A stretch of DNA of 64,000 nt from Olivibacter sitiensis DSM 17696 (lineage in GTDB: Bacteria; Bacteroidota; Bacteroidia; Sphingobacteriales; Sphingobacteriaceae), in assembly GCF_000427965.1 (NCBI RefSeq), contig NZ_ATZA01000004.1, forward strand, positions 62,001-126,000, read 5' to 3'. Positions 16,200 through 25,088 of the stretch are shown here, piece by piece. The first letter of the stretch is position 1, and the number at the start of each line of letters is the position of its first letter. Made by a program: the position numbers and the translations under genes. Below the pieces are notes generated by a model, which was given only the letters and a program-made list of their open reading frames with translations, had not been told where the DNA came from and made no database searches.

Positions 16200-17309
16200 A
16201 TGAAAACGACAACGACATTGGTGTCTATCTTGCTGATCGCAACTACGGCACTGAAAGCACAGGAACAGCCTGAAAAAAAATGGTATGTAAAGCCTTATGC
16301 AAGTTATTTCTTCTCATTAACCCCGGTCGAGTATCCATCCATTGGTGGAATGCCTTCACGAGACAGGGTATTTACGGTCAATCCCGTAACTGGGCAACAA
16401 GCCACACAGAGCGAAGATATTATGACCGGATCCTTTGGTGCGGGCTACCGCATAGGCCTTGTGGGGGGGTATCAGTTCAACAACGTTTTAGGGCTAGAAA
16501 TGGCTTTTAACTATTATAAAAGCAATACGCAAGACATGTCCAAACAGAACGGAACCTTTACGGGAACCGGGTCGCCCATGGATGGCACAACGGCCCTATC
16601 TATGGAAGCTACGGGCCAAGTTACCGCCTTTGACATTGCCCCAGCACTGGTATTGTACATCCCCAACCAAAGCCAGACATTCAAGCCATATGCCAAGGTG
16701 GGAGTCATAATCCCAGTAAGCGGCTATTCCGAAAACGTCACCAAAATAACGGATAATACGGGCTCCGTTGCTGTTTCGCAAGGACTACTTACAACCGAAA
16801 TGAGGGCTGCTATCACGCAAGCGGCCATACAGCAGTACACAAATGCGGGTTTTCCTTACCAAACACCAAATGTTCAAATGCTATTGAGCGGAGTGGAACG
16901 TGTAGACAGAACCAGGTCTAAACCTACTGTCGGTTTTCAATCAGCCCTTGGCGCAGACTTTTTGCTGAGCAAGACCTTGAGCATCAACATCGAGGTGGAG
17001 TATCGAAACGTAACCGTATCGAGCAAAAAACGGGAAATGCAATCTGTATCGGGCAGCTATGTGGTTATTGATAGAAATAACAACAATCCTAGCACCAGCG
17101 CACCTTTTGTGCTAGGACAAGGTACTTTGTCCAAAGATGCTGCATCGGAGGCATCCAAGACTATCAATTATCATGATCATATCAATGTCAATGAGCACAA
17201 TATTGTGGCCAGCGGTCAATTTGACCCCAATAGGCCTGCCGATGAAGTCTCAAATCGGTTGACCTTTGGAGGCCTAGGCGTGAGCTTAGGGTTCAAATTC
17301 CGTTTTTAG
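16200..17309 (+). CDS. Outer-membrane beta-barrel protein
   Basis: 369 residues with an N-terminal signal peptide (MKTTTTLVSILLIATTALKAQE, cleavage near residue 20). The mature part alternates amphipathic strands with glycine/asparagine-rich turns: GSFGAGYRIGLVGGYQFNNVLGLEMAFNYYKS, TFKPYAKVGVIIPVSGY, KTLSINIEVEYRNVTVSS. It ends LGVSLGFKFRF, a terminal strand with the C-terminal Phe typical of outer-membrane barrels. Probably an OmpW/OprF-like small barrel. It has its own promoter and a structured leader. Transport or adhesion role unknown. A large hairpin follows. Confidence 0.8.
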   Translation: MKTTTTLVSILLIATTALKAQEQPEKKWYVKPYASYFFSLTPVEYPSIGGMPSRDRVFTVNPVTGQQATQSEDIMTGSFGAGYRIGLVGGYQFNNVLGLEMAFNYYKSNTQDMSKQNGTFTGTGSPMDGTTALSMEATGQVTAFDIAPALVLYIPNQSQTFKPYAKVGVIIPVSGYSENVTKITDNTGSVAVSQGLLTTEMRAAITQAAIQQYTNAGFPYQTPNVQMLLSGVERVDRTRSKPTVGFQSALGADFLLSKTLSINIEVEYRNVTVSSKKREMQSVSGSYVVIDRNNNNPSTSAPFVLGQGTLSKDAASEASKTINYHDHINVNEHNIVASGQFDPNRPADEVSNRLTFGGLGVSLGFKFRF

Positions 17310-17326
17310 CACTTAAAAATAAGAAT

Positions 17327-17378
17327 GGGGCTGTCTCCTATGTTTGCTTGCTTGCAAGCAAACATAGGAGACAGCCCC
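17327..17378. terminator. Long perfect hairpin (24-bp stem) between convergent genes
   Basis: The arms 17327-17350 and 17355-17378 are perfect complements around CTTG, starting GGGGCTGTCTCC. It lies between the OMP gene (+) and the rlpA-like gene (-), so it likely stops transcription both ways, although a T run is weak on + and only moderate on -. The stem is unusually long, and its outer GGCTGTCT matches the ends of the 74-bp palindromic element at 24469, so it may derive from a mobile repeat. Confidence 0.65.
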
Positions 17379-17390
17379 TCCTTCCTTCCA

Positions 17391-17861
17391 TTATTTCTTT
17401 TTTCCTCTTCGAAAAACAGGGCCTTTCTTTGGACTTTTCTGCTCTTTTACTGTTGTTCGACTGACGGTAGAGTTGGACCCTGACTTTCCGTAACTGATCT
17501 CTACCGGGACTACACCGGCTTGTATCATATCCAGTTTAATAGCAGCTGCCTTGGAAATATCCATTATCCTCCCACCAGATGACGGACCTCTATCGTTCAC
17601 TTTTACTTGAACAATCTTGCCGTTATTCATGTTTTTCACTGTCACCATAGTACCAAACGGGATACTAGGATGCGCAGCGGTTAACTTATTTTTATTATAC
17701 TTCTCCCCGCTGGCAGTAGATTTTCCGTGAAATCGATCGGCATAGTAAGATGCCTTTCCCCGCTCACTGACAGCTGTCCCCCGTTCATACATTTTAGGAG
17801 AACAGCCCACAACCATTAAAAGTACAAGCATTCCAAATCTGAACGAAAGGCCCAACTTCAT
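17391..17861 (-). CDS. RlpA-family septal ring lipoprotein
   Basis: 156 residues. The signal peptide MKLGLSFRFGMLVLLMVVGC ends in a lipobox with Cys20, so it should be lipid-anchored. The double-psi beta-barrel domain follows: GKASYYADRFHGKSTASGEKYN, LTAAHPSIPFGTMVTV, VQVKVNDRGPSSGGRIMDIS and KLDMIQAGVVPVEI. RlpA proteins bind or cleave denuded peptidoglycan at septa. The typical SPOR domain is missing; instead there is a basic tail (KEQKSPKKGPVFRRGKKK). Start codon ATG lies 2 bases after the GH92 stop on the same strand. Confidence 0.88.
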   Translation of the reverse strand: MKLGLSFRFGMLVLLMVVGCSPKMYERGTAVSERGKASYYADRFHGKSTASGEKYNKNKLTAAHPSIPFGTMVTVKNMNNGKIVQVKVNDRGPSSGGRIMDISKAAAIKLDMIQAGVVPVEISYGKSGSNSTVSRTTVKEQKSPKKGPVFRRGKKK

Positions 17862-17862
17862 A

Positions 17863-20112
17863 CTATTCAGAATCTATTAACGAATGAGGCCAATTTTCGG
17901 ACTTTTGTCCCCATTTCTTATTGGCCTTATCACTCATTACCAATTCCAATACACCTCCTGACATCATATCCTGATGAGTGATATAGGTTTTCTCGTATTT
18001 TTTCCCATTAAGCTTGACCGATTTTACGTAGATATTGCGGGCCGAAAGTCCAGATGTCTTTATCACAAACTCCTTACCTCCATCCAGCTGAAATCTTACT
18101 TCTTCTAAAGACGGGCTACCTATAACATATTCTCCTATAGCTGCATTGACAGGATAGAGCCCTGCCATACTCCATATAGCCCAAGCACTCATCTGCCCGA
18201 CATCTTCATTGCCGGAATATCCATCTGGCAAAGTATGGTACATAGAATCTACAATCAGCCTTACTTTCTCCTGGGTTTTCCATGGCTCACCGATATAACT
18301 GTACATATAGGCAATATGGTGGCTGGGCTCGTTGCCATGGGCATACTGCCCGATAAGCCCGCTCACATCGGGAGACACATTTTCGCCGGTAAGCTCAGAA
18401 CTGATGCTAAACAAACTATCCATTTTGAGAGAAAGCTTATTGCCCCCTCCATGCAAAGCTGCTAGGCCCCGTACATCATGTGGCACAAAAAAAGAGTGCT
18501 GCCAAGCGTTTCCTTCTACATACTGTGCCTTCTTTTCATCATGCTCGGAAAGAAAAGGGTCAAAAGGTTGTGCCCAGCTGCTGTCGCTGTTCTTAGCACG
18601 CATGAAGCCCGTTTCCTTATCGAAAATACGTTCATAGGACCTTGCCCGTTCAATAAATTCCTTATATTTCCCTTCATCGCCCAACTTCTTAGCCACTTGG
18701 GCAATACACCAATCGTCATATGCGTACTCTAGTGTAACCGAAGCGCTGTGCCCATATAGATCCTGCGGCATATAGCCATATTGAATATAGTGAGGTACAC
18801 CTCTGCCAGACTGGTATGCACTTGCCAGCATTGCCTTGTAAGCCCGCGAAGCATCTACTCCCGGCCAATCCTTCAATACGGCATCGGCCAATACAGGAAT
18901 GGCATGATAGCCAGTCATGGTATTGGTTTCTGCGGTGCTCAAGTCCCATACCGGTAGCAAGCCATTCTCGTCATAAAAAGCCAACATGCTGTTGAGCATA
19001 TCTGTATAACGAACTGGCTGCGTCAAGGTAAACAAAGGATTCAACGCCCTAAAAGTATCCCAAAGGCTGTACAGGGTATAGCGCTGCCCCCCGTTAGCCA
19101 TCTTGAGGATATCCCCCTGCATATTTTTGTACGTACCGTCCCCATCCGAAAACAAGCAAGGGGCTATGGCGGTATGATAAAGTGCTGTATAGAAAATCTT
19201 CAACTTCTCCTCATCTTGACTGATCACCTGTACCTTTTGCAACTCCTGTTGCCATTTTTTTCGAGCCACTTCCTTAACCTCATTGATATCCCAAGTTTGG
19301 ATTTCATTGATAGCCGCCAAGGCCTGCTCGCTACTAGTCATGGAAATACCCACTTTTAGATCGATCGTCTTATCGGTCAAAAGAAACTGTGCCAAGACAC
19401 CATTGCCCTTTCCTTCTGTTTCCGCATACATGTTGTCAGAAATAACCGCATTCTCACCACTCAAAAGGACATCTTTAAAGGGCTTGGAGAAAACGATGGC
19501 AAAATAGACACGTTGCAAGGACGCCCAGCCAGTAGAATAGCGATAACCAATGGCCGTGGAGTCATTTAAAACCTCAACGTGCGTTTCTATCGGCGTATCC
19601 CAATTTTGCTTAAAGGCCAAGTCAAGCTGCACCGTTGGTTCGCTATTTTCAGGAAACTCGTAATGATGATAGCCCACCCGTTCCGAAGCGGAAAGATCGG
19701 CATGTATACCGTTGTCCAACGTGACGCCATAATATCCTGGGGAAGCCTGTTCATTGTCATGACTAAAAGTTGCCAGTTCAGCTCGTTCACCCTTTTGGCG
19801 AAGCTTCAATAAAGGCATGATCGATATATCCAACCAGTCTCCAATACCCGTTCCGCTCAAGTGCGTATGGCTAAAACCTGCTATCTTGTTGTCACTATAG
19901 TGGTAGCCGCTGCACCAATCCCAATCTCCTCGTCCATTGTCTGGACTCAACTGCACCATACCAAAAGGAACGACAGCCCCAGGAAACGTATGTCCATGCC
20001 CGCCGGTGCCTATAAAAGGATCAACATACTGCGTCAAGTCCTTTTCTTGCGCATAGCCCGAAGCTGCTTTAAAAAGCACGGCAAAAACCAATATAAAGTA
20101 AAATTTATTCAT
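17863..20112 (-). CDS. GH92 family alpha-mannosidase, secreted
   Basis: 749 residues with a signal peptide (MNKFYFILVFAVLFKAASGYAQ). The mature N-terminus LTQYVDPFIGTGGHGHTFPGAVVPFGMVQLSPDN is the GH92 hallmark, followed by CSGYHYSDNKIAGFSHTHLSGTG, DTFRALNPLFTL, and near the C-terminus GYSGNEDVGQMSAWAIWSMAGLYPVN, whose Glu and Asp belong to the catalytic/calcium site. GH92 enzymes are calcium-dependent exo-mannosidases acting on alpha-1,2/1,3/1,4/1,6 mannosyl units of N-glycans or mannans; the linkage is not predictable. It is not within a SusCD locus here. The rlpA-like gene follows immediately. Confidence 0.93.
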   Translation of the reverse strand: MNKFYFILVFAVLFKAASGYAQEKDLTQYVDPFIGTGGHGHTFPGAVVPFGMVQLSPDNGRGDWDWCSGYHYSDNKIAGFSHTHLSGTGIGDWLDISIMPLLKLRQKGERAELATFSHDNEQASPGYYGVTLDNGIHADLSASERVGYHHYEFPENSEPTVQLDLAFKQNWDTPIETHVEVLNDSTAIGYRYSTGWASLQRVYFAIVFSKPFKDVLLSGENAVISDNMYAETEGKGNGVLAQFLLTDKTIDLKVGISMTSSEQALAAINEIQTWDINEVKEVARKKWQQELQKVQVISQDEEKLKIFYTALYHTAIAPCLFSDGDGTYKNMQGDILKMANGGQRYTLYSLWDTFRALNPLFTLTQPVRYTDMLNSMLAFYDENGLLPVWDLSTAETNTMTGYHAIPVLADAVLKDWPGVDASRAYKAMLASAYQSGRGVPHYIQYGYMPQDLYGHSASVTLEYAYDDWCIAQVAKKLGDEGKYKEFIERARSYERIFDKETGFMRAKNSDSSWAQPFDPFLSEHDEKKAQYVEGNAWQHSFFVPHDVRGLAALHGGGNKLSLKMDSLFSISSELTGENVSPDVSGLIGQYAHGNEPSHHIAYMYSYIGEPWKTQEKVRLIVDSMYHTLPDGYSGNEDVGQMSAWAIWSMAGLYPVNAAIGEYVIGSPSLEEVRFQLDGGKEFVIKTSGLSARNIYVKSVKLNGKKYEKTYITHQDMMSGGVLELVMSDKANKKWGQKSENWPHSLIDSE

Positions 20113-20150
20113 CTTTAAAACTCAAAAAACGTCATTTAATGCTAAAAAAA

Positions 20151-20645
20151 CTATTTTTTATCCGACACAAATTTCATCGAGATAGAATTGACGCAATGCC
20201 TAGTATCTTTGTTCGTAAACCCCTCTCCCAAGAAAACATGTCCCAAATGCCCACCACAATTAGCACATACAATTTCTGTACGCATGCCATCTGGATCGGG
20301 AATACGCTTTACCGCTCCCGCTATCTCATCATCAAAACTGGGCCATCCGCAATGCGACTCAAATTTATCTTCAGAACGATAAAGAGGTGCATTGCACTTT
20401 TTGCATATGTAAGTACCTTTCACCTTGTTGCTCAACAACGAACCCGTAAAAGGCCTCTCGGTTCCTTTATGGTCTATGACATATGACTCCTCAGGAGTCA
20501 ATTTATTGAATTTTTGTTCAGTCATGTGTTCTTCCTTATTACTGGAGCTTCCCCCACCTTGTAACACTTCTTTTTTCCCTTTGGTTTGTCCACACGCTAC
20601 CAAGCAGAGTGATGTAAACCATAAAAACAAGACTAACCTAACCAT
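20151..20645 (-). CDS. msrB: Peptide-methionine (R)-S-oxide reductase, lipoprotein form
   Basis: Reduces methionine-R-sulfoxide in oxidised proteins. The zinc-binding pairs CKKC and CANC, the [13 protein letters not shown] block, GGHLGHVF and the catalytic [11 protein letters not shown] are all present. The N-terminus ([18 protein letters not shown], Cys18) is a lipoprotein signal, so the enzyme should act in the periplasm on a membrane anchor rather than in the cytosol. A charged linker ([20 protein letters not shown]) joins anchor to domain. The sucD terminator lies between it and sucD. Confidence 0.95.
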   Translation of the reverse strand: MVRLVLFLWFTSLCLVACGQTKGKKEVLQGGGSSSNKEEHMTEQKFNKLTPEESYVIDHKGTERPFTGSLLSNKVKGTYICKKCNAPLYRSEDKFESHCGWPSFDDEIAGAVKRIPDPDGMRTEIVCANCGGHLGHVFLGEGFTNKDTRHCVNSISMKFVSDKK

Positions 20646-20661
20646 TTTTTATTACAAAAAA

Positions 20662-20685
20662 AAGCCCAGGCAACATGCTGGGCTT
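20662..20685 (-). terminator. Intrinsic terminator downstream of sucD
   Basis: On the minus strand AAGCCCAG and CTGGGCTT form an 8-bp stem with an 8-base loop, followed by a run of eight T. It ends sucD transcription before msrB. Confidence 0.85.
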
Positions 20686-20717
20686 AATATCACCTATACA
20701 AACTTCTTTTTATAGCG

Positions 20718-21599
20718 CTAGGCTTTCACCTTAGACAATTCCTCAGCTATTGCCACACCAATCTCTGCCGGAGACGCAACAACGCGTATGCCGCATTCGG
20801 ACATAATCTTCATTTTGGCTGCAGCGGTGTCATCCGCTCCACCCACTATGGCACCAGCATGTCCCATTCTGCGTCCCGGAGGCGCTGTCTGTCCAGCGAT
20901 AAAACCTACTACCGGTTTCGTACCATGTTCTTTGATCCAACGCGCTGCTTCTGCTTCCATACCTCCGCCGATCTCGCCGATCATGATGATACCTTCGGTT
21001 TCTGGATCGTTCATGAGCAGTTCTACAGCTTCCTTGGTTGTGGTACCAATGATGGGATCCCCACCAATACCTATAGCAGTAGTGATGCCCAGCCCAGCCT
21101 TTACGGTTTGATCTACCGCCTCATAAGTAAGCGTACCAGACTTGGAAACTACACCGATATTTCCTTTCTTGAAAATGAAACCAGGCATGATGCCTATTTT
21201 TGCCTCACCTGCTGTGATGATTCCCGGGCAATTTGGCCCGATGAGGCGTGAGTTTTTACCTTGAAGATATTGCTTTACAGCAATCATATCCTTGGTAGGT
21301 ATGCCTTCGGTAATACAAACAATCACTCCTATACCTGCGCTAGCGGCTTCCAAAATGGCATCAGCAGCAAAGGGAGGCGGCACAAAAATGATGGAAACGT
21401 CCGCACCCGTAGCATCTACGGCATCTTGTACCGTGTTGAATACAGGACGATCGAGATGTGTTTGTCCACCTTTGCCAGGTGTTACACCCCCAACCACATT
21501 GGTACCGTATTCTATCATTTGTGACGCATGGTACGTTCCTTCGTTGCCAGTGAATCCCTGAACAATAACTTTCGAATCTTTATTTACTAATACACTCAT
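20718..21599 (-). CDS. sucD: Succinate--CoA ligase, alpha subunit
   Basis: Alpha subunit of the TCA-cycle enzyme that converts succinyl-CoA to succinate with nucleotide phosphorylation. The N-terminal CoA-binding Rossmann domain ([24 protein letters not shown]), [20 protein letters not shown], the [20 protein letters not shown] segment and [10 protein letters not shown] with the phosphohistidine (about residue 247) are all present. Length of 293 residues is standard. The beta subunit sucC is not adjacent, which is common in Bacteroidota. TATGTTTG 20-27 bases upstream may be its promoter. Confidence 0.96.
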   Translation of the reverse strand: MSVLVNKDSKVIVQGFTGNEGTYHASQMIEYGTNVVGGVTPGKGGQTHLDRPVFNTVQDAVDATGADVSIIFVPPPFAADAILEAASAGIGVIVCITEGIPTKDMIAVKQYLQGKNSRLIGPNCPGIITAGEAKIGIMPGFIFKKGNIGVVSKSGTLTYEAVDQTVKAGLGITTAIGIGGDPIIGTTTKEAVELLMNDPETEGIIMIGEIGGGMEAEAARWIKEHGTKPVVGFIAGQTAPPGRRMGHAGAIVGGADDTAAAKMKIMSECGIRVVASPAEIGVAIAEELSKVKA

Positions 21600-21619
21600 T
21601 GGTCAATATTTATAGACCA

Positions 21620-21627
21620 CAAACATA
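21620..21627 (-). promoter_or_regulatory. -7 promoter element of sucD (TATGTTTG)
   Basis: Minus-strand TATGTTTG fits TAnnTTTG and ends 20 bases before the ATG. A -33 TTTG at ideal spacing is not obvious. Confidence 0.45.
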
Positions 21628-21784
21628 CTAATTTGATTTCAAAAGGAACATTAATTTTTCAAAAACCTTTGGCTAAATATAATAAATAAAACTATATGAT
21701 ATCTCCCTAAGACAAGAGCAGTATGAACATTGTTGCGCTTCACCACATCGACTGGTTGCCAATCATGGAGCAACAATTCTACGT

Positions 21785-23557
21785 TTACACTCCCGCAGAC
21801 TGAAACTGCAAGTCATAAAGCCGTTTGTACAAACCGTTTAATTGCAGTAGTTCTTGATGGCTGCCCATTTCCTTAATCTCGCCACGATCCAATACAATAA
21901 TCTTATCGGCTTTTTGAATGGTAGAAAGTCTATGTGCTATGACTATTGCCGTACGCTCTTCCATTAAGGCTTCTATAGATTTCTGGATCAGCAGTTCTGT
22001 TTCGGTATCGACGGACGAGGTGGCTTCATCAAGCACGAGTATACGCGGATTGCGAACCAATGCCCGTACAAATGAAATCAACTGTGCTTGCCCCACGGAC
22101 AAAGTGCTGCCACGTTCCTTTACCTGATAGTCATAGCCATCGGGAAGTCGCATGATAAACTCATGCGCTCCCACCCGCTTGGCAGCCTCCACAATCATCT
22201 GCCTCGTGATAGAAGGATCATACAAACTAATGTTATTGGCAATGCTATCAGAAAACAAGAAGACATCCTGCTGTACAGTTGCGATATGCCTCCTCAAATA
22301 GCCAAGCTCATATGACCTGATGTCTACCCCATCAAGCAAAACCTCTCCCTTGTTGATCTCATAAAAACGACTGAGGATATTAATGGTGGAGGATTTTCCA
22401 GCCCCGGTTGCTCCTACCAGAGCAAGCGTTTCTCCCGCCTTGACATGAAAATTCAAATCTTTCAGCACATATTTCTCTTCGTCATATGCAAACCATACAT
22501 GCTTAAAAGAAATCGCTCCCGACACATCCGTGGGTTGGTATTTTCCATTGTTGGCCGTAAATTCATTGGTATCCAATACGCTAAACACGCGCTCCGCTCC
22601 TACCATACCCATTTGTAAGGTGTTGAATTTGTCAACCAATTCCCTAATGGGCCTAAAAATCATATTGATGTACATGATGAACGCAACGACAACGCCCGGG
22701 CTGATCCGTCCTTCCAAAATAGAACCAGATCCATACCAGACCAACAGCCCCAGAGCGATGGCCATAATGACCTCAATAACCGGAAAAAAAATGGAAAAGT
22801 ACCAATTTGATCGAATATGCGCATTTCGATGTTCTGCATTTATCTCTTTAAACTTGCGCATCTCTTGCTCTTCACGAGCAAAATACTGGATAATACTGAT
22901 GCCGGAAATATGTTCCTGAAGATAGGTATTCAGATTGGAAATCCAATGCCTGACGTCTTGAAAGGCCGATTTCATAGCCTCTTTAAACACATAGGTAGCG
23001 GCAACCATCAAAGGCATAGGAATAAGCACAATCAAGGTCAAGCGCCAATCGGTATAAAACATTACGCCCATAATCACGATCAGCTGTAAAACATCGCCGA
23101 TAATCTGAATTAAGCCCTCAGAAAAGATATCCGCGATGGTCTCCAAATCGGAAACAGTGCGCGTAATGAGCCTCCCGATAGGTGTTCTATCAAAATACTT
23201 AAGGCGAAGTTGACTGATGTGGTTGAATGTGGCAATACGTAAATCTCGAATCACCGATTGTCCCAAAGTATTGGTCAGCAAAGTGTGGTAGTAGCGGGCA
23301 CAGGTCTGCAGCAAAAGTATTACGACCATTAAAACCATCATGGTATAAAGCCCCTGGTAATCGGAGCGGAATATATAGTTATCTAAGGTATACTCAACCA
23401 ACATGGGTAGCGCCGGTGCCAAAAAAGCTATCAAGACCGTGAGTATAACAGACCATACAAAAATATGCCGATACGGCTTCACATAGCGCAACATGCGCCT
23501 TAACAGCTGCATGTCATAGGTATTTCCAGAAACCTTAGATTCTTGTGCTTTACCCAT
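21785..23557 (-). CDS. ABC exporter, fused permease and ATPase (MsbA/MDR-like)
   Basis: 590 residues forming a half-transporter that should dimerise. The N-terminal membrane domain has six helices within about residues 30-320 (HIFVWSVILTVLIAFLAPALPML; GLYTMMVLMVVILLLQT; LTLIVLIPMPLMVAATYVF). The ATPase domain has Walker A GATGAGKSST (about 378-387), signature LSVGQAQLISFVRAL and Walker B ILVLDEATSSVD. Such exporters move lipids, lipid A or drugs; the substrate is not evident. The gene begins 2 bases after the truA stop, so the two are co-transcribed. Confidence 0.93.
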   Translation of the reverse strand: MGKAQESKVSGNTYDMQLLRRMLRYVKPYRHIFVWSVILTVLIAFLAPALPMLVEYTLDNYIFRSDYQGLYTMMVLMVVILLLQTCARYYHTLLTNTLGQSVIRDLRIATFNHISQLRLKYFDRTPIGRLITRTVSDLETIADIFSEGLIQIIGDVLQLIVIMGVMFYTDWRLTLIVLIPMPLMVAATYVFKEAMKSAFQDVRHWISNLNTYLQEHISGISIIQYFAREEQEMRKFKEINAEHRNAHIRSNWYFSIFFPVIEVIMAIALGLLVWYGSGSILEGRISPGVVVAFIMYINMIFRPIRELVDKFNTLQMGMVGAERVFSVLDTNEFTANNGKYQPTDVSGAISFKHVWFAYDEEKYVLKDLNFHVKAGETLALVGATGAGKSSTINILSRFYEINKGEVLLDGVDIRSYELGYLRRHIATVQQDVFLFSDSIANNISLYDPSITRQMIVEAAKRVGAHEFIMRLPDGYDYQVKERGSTLSVGQAQLISFVRALVRNPRILVLDEATSSVDTETELLIQKSIEALMEERTAIVIAHRLSTIQKADKIIVLDRGEIKEMGSHQELLQLNGLYKRLYDLQFQSAGV

Positions 23558-23559
23558 AC

Positions 23560-24333
23560 CTATCCAATGTGTACTTTTTCTTTGGGATATTCCACTTCAC
23601 TGAGATATAGACCACAAGCGGGTACCGAGGCTCCTGCCACTCCTCGGTTTTTGCTTTCTATCACAGTCCTCATGTGCGATGGCAGATACTTACCATTTCC
23701 TATATCCATCAATGTCCCTACTATAGCTCGTACCATATTGCGCAAAAAGCGATTGGCGCTAATATAAAAAACCATACGCTGCTCACCCAAGGGCTCCCAT
23801 TTTGCCCTGGAGACAAGGCAATTATTGGTAAACACTTGAGTATGGGCCTTGCTAAAACAGCTGAAATCCTCATACTCCAATAAGACCGCAGCGGCTTCGT
23901 TCATGCGCTCCATGTCTGGAAGTTCTCTCAATTGCCAGGAATAACCGCTAAGGAAAGGATCCTTTCCTGCATGCACATGATACTCGTACGATCGGCTTAT
24001 GGCATCAAATCGGGCATGTACATCGCTGGCAACGGGAAACAGACTTTTTGCAGCAATATCGGGCGGCAACAATGCGTTAATGGAATGCAAAATACGGTTC
24101 AGATCATCTATTTCTCCAGCAGGACTATCAAAATGAGCGTACAAACAACGGGCATGTACCCCAGTATCTGTACGGCCGCAACCGATCGTTTCTATATCCC
24201 TTTTTAGAAGAGTACGCAATACTCCATTGAGTTTTTGCTGTACGGTTACGGCATTCTCCTGAATCTGCCATCCATGATAGCGTGTGCCGTCATAAGCAAT
24301 TTCAATAAAGTATCTCTGCGATTTCTCATTCAC
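23560..24333 (-). CDS. truA: tRNA pseudouridine(38-40) synthase
   Basis: Isomerises uridines 38-40 in the anticodon arm of many tRNAs. YFIEIAYDGTRYHGWQIQ opens the domain, and IGCGRTDTGVHA contains the catalytic Asp (residue 56). FLRNMVRAIVGTLMDIG is the conserved C-terminal block. The start is set at GTG 24333: the alternative TTG at 24348 lies upstream of a TATATTTG -7 element (24338-24345), so it would be untranscribed. About 257 residues. Downstream is the ABC exporter, with a 2-base gap. Confidence 0.94.
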   Translation of the reverse strand: MNEKSQRYFIEIAYDGTRYHGWQIQENAVTVQQKLNGVLRTLLKRDIETIGCGRTDTGVHARCLYAHFDSPAGEIDDLNRILHSINALLPPDIAAKSLFPVASDVHARFDAISRSYEYHVHAGKDPFLSGYSWQLRELPDMERMNEAAAVLLEYEDFSCFSKAHTQVFTNNCLVSRAKWEPLGEQRMVFYISANRFLRNMVRAIVGTLMDIGNGKYLPSHMRTVIESKNRGVAGASVPACGLYLSEVEYPKEKVHIG

Positions 24334-24337
24334 AAGG

Positions 24338-24345
24338 CAAATATA
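24338..24345 (-). promoter_or_regulatory. -7 promoter element of truA (TATATTTG)
   Basis: Minus-strand TATATTTG is four bases upstream of the GTG start, giving a nearly leaderless transcript. It decides against the upstream TTG start. Confidence 0.6.
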
Positions 24346-24468
24346 CAAATTCCCGCTGCCACAAGAAGCGAACGCAAAGCATCCCGAAAAAACTATCTGG
24401 CAATTTCTTCGTTAATACCTTGTTATTAAGCAAGACAATTCATTTATATTTGCCCTGTAAACGATAGC

Positions 24469-24542
24469 GGCTGTCTAAAAAGCATTAGATTTCGTCATTT
24501 CGAGCGAAGTCGAGATGACGAAGTGGACCTTTTTAGACAGCC
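24469..24542. repeat. 74-bp nested palindromic element
   Basis: The ends GGCTGTCTAAAAAG (24469-24482) and CTTTTTAGACAGCC (24529-24542) are perfect 14-bp inverted repeats. Inside, TCGTCATTTCGA and TCGAGATGACGA form a second hairpin around GCGAAG. The inner part resembles the REP-like palindromes (CATTTCGAxCGAAGTCGAG type) I recall as widespread in Bacteroidota genomes. It contains no gene and lies between truA and the DUF4293 gene. Confidence 0.8.
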
Positions 24543-24577
24543 TCTTTAAATTTTTTACTTTTTCACTTTTTCACAGC

Positions 24578-25060
24578 ATGATACAGCGCATACAAACAAT
24601 TTGGTTATTAATCGCCAGCCTACTATTATTTGCTTTGTTTATTTTTCCATTTGCCAAAACGGGCCTTAGCAGCCAATATTTTGAGGTGAACGTATATGGC
24701 ATCTCCAAATTTGAGGTCGACAGTGGAAAAATCACCACGACACATGGATTTAGCTTCATCATGATGGCATTGTACACCTTACTAATAGCATTACTTCCAC
24801 TATATACCATTTTTCAATATAAAAACAGACCGCTACAGATCAAGTTGGCTTACGTCAGTATCGCACTCAGTGTATTGCTGGCCATGTGGATGTATTTTGC
24901 CACCAGCAGTGCGCTCAATAATGTGGGAATGACTTTACAGATCAGCCATATGGATCTGGGCACCTTTCTAGTACCTGTCCATATCGTATTTCTTATCTTA
25001 GCTATACAAAATATCAAGAGAGACATCGCTCTAATAAAGTCGGCTGATAGATTACGCTAG
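24578..25060 (+). CDS. DUF4293 family membrane protein
   Basis: 160 residues starting MIQRIQTIWLLIASLLLFALFIFPF, the usual opening of the DUF4293 family of Bacteroidota. Four hydrophobic helices are visible at about residues 8-27, 60-78, 90-110 and 125-144, with a short extracytoplasmic loop after the first. Function unknown. The start at 24578 was preferred to an in-frame ATG at 24515, which lies inside the palindromic element and would add 21 unrelated residues. Confidence 0.85.
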   Translation: MIQRIQTIWLLIASLLLFALFIFPFAKTGLSSQYFEVNVYGISKFEVDSGKITTTHGFSFIMMALYTLLIALLPLYTIFQYKNRPLQIKLAYVSIALSVLLAMWMYFATSSALNNVGMTLQISHMDLGTFLVPVHIVFLILAIQNIKRDIALIKSADRLR

Positions 25061-25088
25061 CCCTATTAGGGCCTTCCAAATTGATTTT

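Noticed and set aside
21723-21803. 26-codon ORF on + (MNIVALHHIDWLPIMEQQF...) before the ABC exporter end
   Set aside because: It overlaps the end of the ABC transporter gene on the other strand and has no promoter motif; likely chance.
24515-24577. Longer N-terminus of the DUF4293 protein
   Set aside because: The extension lies inside the palindromic repeat element and has no family support.
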